Shown: positions 17,275 through 27,207 of the stretch, piece after piece
How the letters are laid out: each line of letters begins with the position of its first letter
How positions within the stretch are numbered: position 1 is the stretch's first letter
Source of the DNA: Sinohyriopsis cumingii
Lineage: Eukaryota > Mollusca > Bivalvia > Unionida > Unionidae
Assembly (NCBI GenBank): GCA_028554795.2
Contig: CM068831.1
Location: forward strand, 31,918,644-31,982,643
Length of the DNA stretch: 64,000 bases
Direction of reading: 5' to 3'
Notes under the pieces: model-generated
What the model was told of the DNA's origin: nothing
The model's database searches: none
Seen by the model: only the letters and a program-made list of their open reading frames with translations
Position numbers and translations under genes: made by a program

Positions 17275-17553
17275 ATGTCGTTGTTGGAATATCACCCGTT
17301 GAAATTCGACAGCGTCATTAGCGACTATAAAAAGTCCTGCCCGAGGATGCCAATCAATGTAAAATTCAAGAACGGAAAATATCATGCGGTTCAGAAATTC
17401 CCCAGCGGGGATAAATACAATTGTATGGTATTTGAAAGTCGTTCAGCGAAAGCTCGGTTATGCCTTCGCGACAAATATTACCAAAGAGCGTTTCCAAACC
17501 ATGACGTCAAACGATTTAATACAGTATGGGTAATTACCGAACGAAAGGTCTAG
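17275..17553 (+). CDS. Unknown 92-residue protein, right copy
   Basis: Identical in protein sequence to the left copy. It overlaps the end of the convergent HTH/coiled-coil gene by 4 bp. Confidence 0.7.
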   Translation: MSLLEYHPLKFDSVISDYKKSCPRMPINVKFKNGKYHAVQKFPSGDKYNCMVFESRSAKARLCLRDKYYQRAFPNHDVKRFNTVWVITERKV

Positions 17554-18296
17554 TCGCCATCTTGAAGCGCCTTGTCCATGCGGTTTACAAACTTGATATC
17601 CTTGCGAGATACCACACCGGGGATCTCGTCGATCGTAAATTTGTCCTCGCGAGGTCTGTCCTCGCGGGGTTTATTCTTTTTTCTGATTATTTCCGGCTCG
17701 CTGGGGGCGGCGGTCATTTCGGTGATTCGCTGAATCAGTAGCGCATTATCGTGTTGCGCTTCATTCAATTCCTTCCGAACATTTCCGAGTTCGTGCTGAA
17801 GCCCACCAATGATGCGTCGCATGTCATCGTGACGTCGTTGCGCATCATCGTGGCGCCGTTGCGCATCATCGTGGCGCCGTTGCATATCATCATGTCGCTG
17901 TTGCAAGTCGTCATAACGCTGTTGCAAATAATCATAGCGCCGTTGTACTCGATCATAATCGGCCGTGCCTGACGCGTTTTTCAACTGTCGTTGCAATGAT
18001 TTATTCTCGTTGGTCAAATTATTTAGCCGCCATTGCAAGTCCTGAATTGTTTGTTTATCCACGATGGCGTCGATGGATGAATTCGCATCACTGGGTGCAT
18101 CAACAATCTGGTTTATTTCATCGTCGATGCTAAGGTCTATCATTCTGATATCGTTGTCGGGTTCATTTTTCCATATTTTGTAAATACGCTGGTAACTGAT
18201 TTTGTATCGATCTGCTATTTCCGATATCGGTGTTTTCCCACGGAGTCTTATTATTTCCTTGGTATCCTCGTCGGTTAAAATCCGCCGATGGGGCAT
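17550..18296 (-). CDS. HTH and coiled-coil protein, right copy
   Basis: 248 residues: the left copy plus one extra heptad (RRHDDAQ) in the coiled coil, and K instead of N in DTKEI. The 21-bp repeat has expanded or contracted since the arms were duplicated, showing that the arms evolve separately. Confidence 0.8.
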   Translation of the reverse strand: MPHRRILTDEDTKEIIRLRGKTPISEIADRYKISYQRIYKIWKNEPDNDIRMIDLSIDDEINQIVDAPSDANSSIDAIVDKQTIQDLQWRLNNLTNENKSLQRQLKNASGTADYDRVQRRYDYLQQRYDDLQQRHDDMQRRHDDAQRRHDDAQRRHDDMRRIIGGLQHELGNVRKELNEAQHDNALLIQRITEMTAAPSEPEIIRKKNKPREDRPREDKFTIDEIPGVVSRKDIKFVNRMDKALQDGD

Positions 18297-18407
18297 TATT
18301 TAATAAAAAAAATTTTTATTTTGTAAAACAACAACAATAACAACAATAATACCCCATGACAGAGTAAAAAAATCGATTTTGTTTTGCAAAACTGACCCGC
18401 CACACAT

Positions 18408-18559
18408 GGAGGAAATGTCAGAATAATTATTTATAGGAACCATGACAGTTCCTCCATCGATGCTGAATCGATTTTGTTTTGCAAAACTGACCCGCCACAC
18501 ATGGAGGAAATGTCAGAATAATTATTTATAGGAACCATGACAGTTCCTCCATCGATGCT
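18408..18559 (-). repeat. Tandem dyads, right mirror of copies 1-2
   Basis: Full dyads at 18408-18455 and 18503-18550, each preceded by the mirrored TGGCGGGTCAG motif. The outer dyad again supplies the first codons of the ATPase relic. Confidence 0.9.
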
Positions 18560-18989
18560 ACAAGGTTCAACGGGAATGCATCAGCGATTGTCATCGAGTA
18601 TCAATGATGCACCGGGTATCGATGATATTGATGGCGACGTTAACAATTTAGTCGTGTACGATGATGTTATGTTAGACAATCAAAAAAACCCAGCTAGGAT
18701 ATTTTCCAGAGGCAGGCATAAAAACACTGACGTGATATATGTCACTCAACGATACACTCAGATTCCAAAAGTAATCAGAGACAACTGTAATATTCTTGCT
18801 GTATTCAACGGCGTTGATACACACACGCTACGAAATATTTGGCAGACATGGTGCGGCGGTGACATGGACTTTAATGTTTTTCGAAACTTTTTTAGTCATG
18901 CTCAGTCGACCCCACATGGATTTGTAACGATAAATTTACATGACCCTCGGGCACGATATCGTATCGGACTTGACCAAATATTCGGTTAA
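18537..18989 (+). pseudogene. Packaging ATPase C-terminal half, right copy
   Basis: Mirror of 5465-5917 with one replacement (QIPKV here, QVPKV on the left). It lacks Walker A in the same way, so the truncation came before the arm duplication. Confidence 0.85.
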
Positions 18990-18995
18990 ATTGTA

Positions 18996-19263
18996 AGCAG
19001 CAGGGGGGGGCGATGACATCGACGCGGTCGTCGCGTTTGCTTACCAGGCGCTGACGACGCTGGGGATCGGCGCGCAGAAGGTATTAATTAAACCAAATGA
19101 CGTCCGGACAATTGTCGATTTGGCCCCTCGACGATGACAACGACGACGACGTCGTTTTTTTTTTACCAGGCGCTGACGACACCGGATCCGCTGAGTGCAG
19201 AAAGTACTAATTAAGCCAAATGACGATTGGACAAAATGTCGGATTCGCCCCCCCCCTGCTGCT
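18996..19263 (-). repeat. Terminal box B, right inner copy
   Basis: Mirror of 5194-5458, 268 bp, slightly longer because the G/C and poly-T runs differ in length. Confidence 0.85.
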
Positions 19264-19360
19264 TTTTTAACGAGAATTAATTTTAGAATTACCGATCAGT
19301 CAAATAACCTAATTGATTTACAAGAGGAGGAGTTAGTGATCACTCTGTTTGTAAGATCAT
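19264..19360. other. 97-bp spacer between right terminal boxes
   Basis: Mirror of 5097-5193; no gene. Confidence 0.6.
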
Positions 19361-19601
19361 AGCAGCAGGGGGGGCGATGACATCGACGCGGTCGTCGATG
19401 TGCTTACCGGACGCTGACGACGCTGGGGATCGACGCGCAGAAGGTGTTAATTAAACCAAATGACGTCCGGACGATCCCCTCGACGACGACGTCGTTTTTT
19501 TTTTTACCAGGCGCTGACGACACCGGATCCGCTGAGTGCAGAAAGTACTAATTAAGCCAAATGACGATTGGACAAAATGTCGGATTCGCACCCCTGCTGC
19601 T
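19361..19601 (-). repeat. Terminal box A, right outer end
   Basis: Mirror of 4856-5096, 241 bp, with both internal repeats. The final 15 bases carry an A inside the C run, unlike the left end. Confidence 0.85.
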
Positions 19602-19606
19602 CCACA
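19602..19606. repeat. Target-site duplication, right copy
   Basis: CCACA directly after the CCTGCTGCT terminus, matching 4851-4855. Confidence 0.75.
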
Positions 19607-19955
19607 ATTAATTTAATCTCCTGATTTAACCACGCATACTGGTTTGATATTAGGGTTAAATCAATGATCATGGTAAAGGATACCTTGATTTTTTTCAGTC
19701 ATACTGAGAAGATGCATAAGGGAAAAGGTTCTCGCAATGTTAGGCCTCTGTATTAGTTGTCTTTTTGTTTAAAATCGTATACTTTAACATTCATTCAGTA
19801 GTTTTCTTTCATCACATTTCTGGCTATAGTATTATATTTGTACGGCATCTGAACACACAAACAATATTTTCTTTGTTCCATAATGCCTAAGATTCTTATA
19901 TATTATTTATAATTTGCGTTCTTCTTTCTCTCATGTTTCTCTGCCGCCACCTGAC
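19607..19955. other. Intergenic flank right of the palindrome
   Basis: AT-rich, no gene seen, unrelated to the left flank. Confidence 0.5.
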
Positions 19956-19959
19956 TCTC

Positions 19960-20450
19960 CTCGCATCAACGACTGATATGCCCTTGCTTACAGTCAGTCT
20001 CTAGGTTCCTCGGTCCTCGGCCAGCACTTTCCAGCCATCAGGTGAAATGTCGCATGCCTTCATGCCCCTCTTCACACGTCCTTGAAACGGAGTGAGGGGC
20101 GGCAGACTATTTTCGTGCCAGAAGGCAGCTGTCAATATAGGATGTTCTTTGGCATCCTCCCATCCTCCATGCGTCGCACGTTTCCCAGCCATCGAAGGCG
20201 GCGTTTGCTCAGCAGGGAGTACATGCTGGGGGTAATTAAACGCTGCATGATCTCGCTGTGTGGGGCACGGTCTTGCCAGCTGATTTTCAGGATGCGTTTT
20301 AGGCACCGTATATGGAAGGACTTGAGCCTGCGCTCTTGCCTTCTGTAGGTACTCCAGTTCTCACTTCCATATAGAAGGGTGCTGAGAACGTAGGCCTGGT
20401 AGACTTGGACCTTGGTGTGCTCTGTCAGCGCGTTGTTTTCAAAACAAAGA
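19960..20450 (-). pseudogene. Non-LTR retrotransposon, C-terminal RT remnant
   Basis: On the minus strand the reading gives VLSTLLYGSENWSTYRRQER, then RCLKRILKISWQDR, then KRRLRWLGNVRRMEDGRMPK. This is the standard C-terminal end of LINE ORF2 proteins after the reverse transcriptase. Catalytic parts are absent and the end is frameshifted. It is a 5'-truncated copy of a clade different from the L1-like remnant at the start of the window. Confidence 0.85.
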
Positions 20451-20810
20451 GCAAATATTATAGCACATCAAAGTATGTTCTGCTCATAAAGATGTTGAAC
20501 CAACAAAATATAGAGGAAGGTAACAGTAACTAAAGTATCTGTGAATAGGCTAGAGAGGAAGTTCACTGGTTATCAGATAACTTCTTACTTAATGTACGTT
20601 TGTCTAAAGTGACCATTTTCTACTGACATAATTATTGATAACATTCATCTGCTTGTTTACTTTCTTGATCAAGCATATCATTAAATCTTCTGTCGCAAAA
20701 CATACGTTCGTCTGAGAAAATACTTACACAATAAGAGGACTTAAATTATTGGCATATATGAAATTATGATAATAGATGCACTGAAAGTTCTCATTCTAAT
20801 GGTATTACTT
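20451..20810. other. Intergenic, nothing recognised
   Basis: AT-rich sequence between the LINE remnant and a SINE. Confidence 0.5.
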
Positions 20811-20811
20811 T

Positions 20812-21048
20812 GAGAGAGGGGCACCGGGTAGAACGACTTTACATATCATTAATATTGAACCTCTGTACAAGTTCGAGTCCCGGACTCGGCCAGATTGCGT
20901 TTGTGAGAAATCGAGAAATCTTGGCAGTAGTTTTCTGTGGGTCGGAAGTTCTTCCGAAGATTTTTACAGCTTCTTCCCCGACAAAATGCACATGCCGCCA
21001 TTTGTAGTTTTTCATATGACAGAAAATAGCGTTAAACCCATAACAACA
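20812..21048 (+). mobile_element. Probable tRNA-derived SINE
   Basis: Contains a box-B-like AAGTTCGAGTCCC followed by a conserved-looking body (TGTGGGTCGGAAGTTCTTCCG) and a GTTAAACCCATAACAACAAC tail. Box A is weak. The GTGGGTCGG...GTTCTT body also occurs in the SINE at 48545-48775. Confidence 0.55.
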
Positions 21049-24000
21049 ACTTTGGGAGCGAGAGAGAAAATGATTCCTTTCAGATTTCTTATCTCACTGG
21101 TGTTCTTATTGTTTACAGTCATTAGCTGGACTTATTCTGGGGTTAAACATTTAAAGATTGAGTTCGTTTTAGATTAATTTACCCATCCTCTGCTCAATTC
21201 TAAAACATTCTTTTCTGACTGTTATATTTCTCAACAGGTTTACGTTTATTCGTATCCACTGGAATATAGCCTTCAAGTTTGCACCTAACTACACTCAAAT
21301 TAAGAATCGACCATTATAGTTTAAGGTTCCGGACGAAACATAAAGGTAGATGAATTAGTTGATAACATGGTAACAGGTGAGTCACGTATACTCAATGGAA
21401 TTTCTTGACGTTTTATCTTACATAATCATTCAGTCTGATTTAAACGGAAATGAACACAAATTTAGTACATTTCATTTGGAATAATGCAATTATTATTACT
21501 TTTATTATTATTATTAGCAGTAGTAGTATTCACATATATTTTACAGATTTGGTTACCCTTAAAACATAAAATTTATATTGAACATGTGTAAACTACTGTT
21601 ATGAAGACAATAGTTTGATGTGTTGACAAACATACATTCAATATGATACTACATTCTTAAAATCCATTTTGAAAGACTGCGCGTATCGCAGTCCATCCAA
21701 TAATTCCTAGCAAATTATCATACATGCAATGTTTCTGCATATGTATAAGGTATTCTAAAGGAACTACCAGAAATTCTCTAATAAAATCTTTAAAAGTCCT
21801 ATCCTTCTAAAGGACTATTAAACATACTTTATTAAAATGAATGACTGTACATATTCAGTTAAATTCGTATGAATAGCCTTGCATTGCGTTACCCACATTA
21901 CAACGTACAGAAAACTCATCAGCTAGCATAATACAGTTAATACAACTGGTACATGTTTTTTCATTCATTTGATTACACTTTTATTACTCTGATGGCCGCA
22001 AGGAAGACACTGTTAGACAGCATGCGCTTGACAAGTAAATAATCTACCGAAGATTTACAATCATAATCTAAAATACATTTGTGCTGTTATTTCCCTGATA
22101 AGTTGAAACGTATGACTAACAAGGATAGATTCTCCAGAACATAAATGCCTTTATCTGTATTCAATAGCAACGTAAATGGCATTATCGTTGATAAATATAT
22201 TTAGTAACTAGATAATGTAATTTGATATTATGCTATTTATTTGAAAATATTGTATCTGTATTTCAGTTGCACTAACGTCAAAAACACACACAGGCGAGTT
22301 TAAGTGGAAGTATAAATTAAAATTGCCAAAAGTTAATAACTGTATTATTACACACACAACTAAACCTACGTAGCAACCTTAGTTTAAACAAGCTTTATAA
22401 ATATTTATTTTTATTCTTTACAGGTAAGACGCGTGTGCAATTACTGCTCACATAACTGTGTTATGCCTCAAGTATTACTATGTAAATAGTATGCCAAATG
22501 TATATGCTCTCTTTTAAATGGAGTCCACATTGCCAAGAGTATATTTGTTTTACTGATTACTCCTAACAACCTGTACGTGGACGTATTAAACAGCTGTAGA
22601 TCCGGGTTCATGCACTTTGCCAATGAACTTGATTTTTAATCAAATATATACGATAATCCTTCTGAAATATCGCACAGGTTAGCCGTCAACAATTCAAACA
22701 CTAATTTCACCATTTAACAAGCACCGGGGGTAATAAAACAAACTTGTCAAGTTCATTGATATATGCATGGATAAGCACTATTCATATTGTCTACATTAGT
22801 TGCATGTATATGAAGCACTAGTTGTGGTAGCAACGGATAGAGAGACGTGATGGATATTTTATTGTGGTTCCACTACAGAGGCACCTGCTCCCTAATGGCG
22901 CCCATACGGTGATAATGTTGACTTTGTAGAAATAAATTAAATTTGACGGATATTATAATGGTTTTGAATTAACACTCAATGCAACATTGTGGCCAGAAAT
23001 GAAGACGGGGCCTTGATCTGACCGCTGTAATGATATTTACCAGCAGTTCATGTTGAATTTCTCAACAAGTATTTATACTTTTCTATTCTACACTTGAGGA
23101 CCAATATCTATGCTTTCAAAAATATACTTTTAGCACCATGGTGTCGGTAATTTACCCGTGTACTTAGAGTAACTAAAACTGTACTTGAAACGGTCTGTTT
23201 GTTGTTTGCTTTTTTGCTTTTTTTTCTTGTAAAGTTTAGTCAGCTATTCAGGTCACTTTTCTCTACCTCCTAGTGATGACTTATCTAACAAGTTTGAACA
23301 AGTGAAGGTCCTTCCCTTACGATAGAAATAAAATGAATTCATATACGTGCTTGATATAACAACAAAGAAAAAAGCAAACAATGCACATAGCTAGTGATAT
23401 AAAAATAGGTAAAGAAATATAATCGATGTACGTGGTGGTGCTATCACAAGGGTATCGTATTTTACACCAGTACATTATGTTTTTGACACTGCCGAGTATG
23501 CCAGAAGACGAATAATGTAAAACCTCTGCTGAGATTTCTTTGTCTCGCTAACAAAACTAACAAAAATCACACTTGTCTAATTTTGAGTCCAGTGAAAATT
23601 TCAAATGCTGTATGGATTATATTTATGTTATTGTCTTGCAATTTAATATTTTACACTGTCCGCTAAAGACCATTAAATTAATAGTTAATCGAGGATTATA
23701 TACAAGGCCGGATTAAATGATGAGCAAATTGATCAGTTGCTCAAATAAAACTCAAGGCATTGATATGGTCTTTCTTAGCTTCTTTTTATTCATCGATTTT
23801 CTTTTTGTTTTTATTTTTTTAAGTGGGTGGGTTGTGTGCTTTATGGAATATTTTCCAGGTGCCTACAGCCATCATGTAAGTACAAGGTCCATTGTTTACG
23901 ATTAAATCACTGTGACATCATCTGTTTGTGCATTCTTCGACAAGTCAATACTGAAAAAAGGCCGGTCTATTCTTTGCATGAAATATGGGCTGCAAGTAAG

Positions 24001-24690
24001 TAAGTAACGTACAAAAAAGTTTCAAATCATAAAATATTTTAGTATATCAGTCCAGTAAAATTATAAAATGATAAACACCTTGATTTTATAACCTGAGAGA
24101 AGGAATAGAATCGTTCATATACATCAATGCTGGATAGGGAAAGTCCACCATATAGTCATAATTTCGTATGCAAATGGTGAAATATTTGTATCTGTCAACC
24201 AAGCATCATATTGTATTATATTTCTAACATTTCTGAAAGAAATGTGAAGGTTGAAATCAAAATAGAGAATATTAATGAAACTTTAAAACGGCAAAACACC
24301 GGAGAAGGTGCTGAACTAATAAAGTGATGCATGCCAGTATCAAAGCCAAACATTCATCACTTTTGTGGAATAATTCATATGCTGCTTATTTATCTTTTTA
24401 GAAAAATAGCTTGCTGGAATATCTACACCATTTTGCCCTCATAAATCTATACTCCACCAACCTCAACATCACTTGCATCAAATGACATTTTGAATGATTG
24501 ACTGCAGTTTGGAGCTGAAAAGAACTAATACTCTCTTAAGAACGGCTTTAACTTCTAAAAAACATCATGATATTTTTCAGACCAATGAAACTTTGATTTC
24601 CTGAGCAAACAGTGTGGCTGAGGTTAAACAATTATGGAAAACTTGGAACGAAATTTCCGTTAGTATCGAGCACTAACCCAAACTTGCATC
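21049..24690. other. Long intergenic stretch without a gene
   Basis: About 3.6 kb of AT-rich sequence with short, unsupported frames only. I see no RNA gene or clear repeat. Confidence 0.5.
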
Positions 24691-24699
24691 AGTTGCTTT

Positions 24700-27060
24700 T
24701 ACTGATAGGCACAGATAATCCAGGGATATCTTTGATCTTAGCATCTAAAGATTTAACTTGTCCGTGGCCAAATAGTTGTCTTACATATGACACACAAGCA
24801 CGGTAATACTCACTTTTGGATAAAGTAATTGTCAAACTACATCAGTGAGTCTAAGAATTTCCGAATTGTCTCTAGGTGATCTTTAAAGGTGTCGTGGTAT
24901 GTATCACAGTTATCTCGACCATATTTAATTATGTTGGATAAATTTTGACAAGTTCAAGACGAACCTTTCACCCCAAACGACATCACTTAATACTGATAAA
25001 GTCCATCTGGAAATACGAAATATTAATATTTCTTTTCCATGACTGGAATTTGACAGAAACTCTCAAAGGGTCAAATTTGGTGACATACTTTACATTTCCA
25101 GTTTTATCAATGCAGTAATCGATTATTGGCAATGGAACTGAATAGTGTTGTCAAACTGTTCACCTTTATATATTTAGTACACATGCAGAAATTATTTTTT
25201 CGACACAAGAATACATGTTGAATTCCAATAATTCTTACCCGGAATTATGCAATCATTCTGCAGCAACTGTGAATTTCTTTATTCAAACATTTTTGTGTGA
25301 GATTATTAATTATGTATGGATGTTGTCTCACTGGTATGGAATCTACAATTTCCACGCCATAATAGATTTATTTTTGTTCGTATAAGAACATATGTGCTCA
25401 TATTCAGATAATACCTGTTTTAGTTCATTATTTTCTTGCTGCTTTAGATAAGAACATTTTCGGTCCAAATTATTCATAATTTCTGATTTCCGAAGATAAT
25501 TTACTTCAAGGTTTTTACAATCATATTGCATTCCGTCGCTTAAATCCTCACTCGGTGGGGCAGGCACAATAAAATTCATTACATTATTAACCTGGCTAAT
25601 TTTATCAATATACCGGCATTCTTTTAATATATTTAAATCCCAGGAGTGCCATTATTGTAATTTAACTAATTTTCTTCTGGACTTTGCAAGGACTATAATG
25701 CCAAATCTGATTAATACATTTTGATTGATCCAAATGAGGAGCAAACGTGACCTTGTCAAGCATAATGTTCAGAAAATGTGTCAGCTAAATTAATAATTTC
25801 CTGATCAATACTATTCTCAAGATTTTTATGTGCCATATCTCTAGTAACTGCACAAGTTGGGTATAAATCGGGGATTTCTTTCTCAATAGGATTGACGTCT
25901 GATCCAAACAAGGCTTGTCGGTTACAAGTGAATTAACCATATCCTTATTTCCAGCTAGGTCATTGCCTAATAATAAATAAATACCCACGACGGGTAAAGA
26001 CGACACTGTTCCAAATGTCACAGGTACTGAGACTAATTCTGGTAAGAAATTTACACAATGGAGTAGATCATTAACAAGCCACACTCTATTCTCTGAAAAC
26101 GAAAACTCTCATTAGAAGATGACTTCACAGACAAGGCAAAATATATGATAATAAAAGTTTCTGAGTAACTCCTGTGTCCCTAAGAATTTAAGGTTGGGTC
26201 ATTCGAAATTTGTATGTGATCGTATGAGGCTGAAATAGTTTTTTTTTTTACCAGAAGTTTTTTCAGTGGAAGACTTATTGACAAAATAAACTTTTAGAGC
26301 TAAGGAATACTCGTTTGCTGTACCAGCAGCTCTATGTGATCTTTCTAACATATGCTGATCATGGTAAGTTTTAACTTCACTATGGACGCAGTTCTAGAAC
26401 TCTTTATCCAGCACGAGATGTCTGAGATTTTCGTAATCTTGACAAACTTCCTTAGCTAAGCACCACCTATCAATCAATTGCTCTTTTTCTCGTACAATTT
26501 CAACACGAGTTGGTTCAGTTTATTTTTATAGTTCCTAACCTTTTGTCGATAAGCCTCAGGCATCAAATGCACTTTTCAAGATGCATTTTCAAACCAGATC
26601 TTAATCAGCAGTTTGATGTACTTAAGGAAAGTGTATGCAACACGAACATTGACAAAACATGCACTTTGCAATAACAGAGTCTAGTGCTATCTTGAACATC
26701 TCAAATTTTCAGCATTTTGTTGTTGTTTTTTTTAAATGAGGAAACTAGTTATCTACTTCTTTTTCATTAACAGAGAGTACTAAGCTAATATTCGTAGTAA
26801 CATCAAAATTTGAATTTGTGTGAAAAGTGGGGTCTTGCGTTTTACTTGCCAGCTCTATTTTTAATTTTTTTTTTTATATATTCAAATTCCATTGCTTCCT
26901 TTTCTTTTAATTTCTGCATCTGCAAAGGCATTTTTTTTTTGTTTGTAACTGCATTGTATTTGTCTCTATTTCCTCTGTCACCAATAGCATTTGTTTTTCT
27001 TCTCTATGTAACTGCATTTGTCGCTCTCTCCTCTTTCTGAATCTCAAGCTTTTGTACCTG
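24700..27060 (-). pseudogene. Gypsy-like LTR retrotransposon gag-pol remnant
   Basis: On the minus strand, in order: a charged coiled-coil gag-like part (KLEIQKEERATN, about 26820-27060); a PVVGIYLLLGNDLAGNK block (25960-26000) that marks the segment after the protease in many Gypsy-type polyproteins; LRKSEIMNNLDRKCSYLKQQ (25400-25510); and RT pieces (SIPLPIIDYCID, VKYVTKFDPL) near 25050-25150. Many stops and frameshifts; no LTRs or YIDD box seen. It abuts the start of Polinton 1. Confidence 0.7.
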
Positions 27061-27207
27061 GATTTCGTTCTTGTATTTTAATTTACATTCCACAACATGC
27101 ATGCTCCAGCCAAACGGGGATTTACGAATCAAATCAAAAGGATTTTTATCCACAACATTCTTTTCCAGCAAATATTGGACCAAAATGTTTTTTATTTATT
27201 GCTTCAT

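Larger units (their letters stand above)
4856..19601. mobile_element. Palindromic Polinton-ended element (satellite-like)
   Basis: A 14,746-bp unit made of two inverted arms (4856-12199 and 12235-19601) around a 35-bp spacer. Mirror-image gene coordinates sum to 24433 on both sides of the spacer, shifting to 24454 outside a 21-bp indel. It is bounded by AGCAGCAGG...CCTGCTGCT and a CCACA duplication, so it looks integrated as one piece. The AG...CT ends and the ATPase fragment at each end tie it to Polintons. It lacks PolB, integrase, protease and capsid genes but carries a primase-helicase. Both arms are intact apart from the ATPase relic, which suggests recent activity. That it is a non-autonomous satellite mobilised in trans is inference. 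Confidence 0.85.
12235..19601 (-). repeat. Right arm of the giant inverted repeat
   Basis: Inverted copy of 4856-12199. It is longer by 21 bp in the coiled-coil repeat and by a few bases in the terminal boxes. Its outermost terminus reads CGCACCCCTGCTGCT where the left mirror has CGCCCCCCCTGCTGCT. Confidence 0.95.

Noticed and set aside
4856-19601. The palindrome as a pure assembly or foldback artefact
   Set aside because: The arms differ by a 21-bp repeat unit, several substitutions and terminal base changes. The ends coincide with matching termini and a CCACA duplication. Long-read confirmation is still the deciding test.
21049-24690. Host exons in the long AT-rich gap
   Set aside because: Only short frames without codon bias, splice context or family motifs. 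Nothing to support a gene.
27018-27207. Extending the PolB gene upstream to the Met near 27018
   Set aside because: This stretch has no PolB-like block and overlaps the gag-like end of the Gypsy remnant on the other strand.
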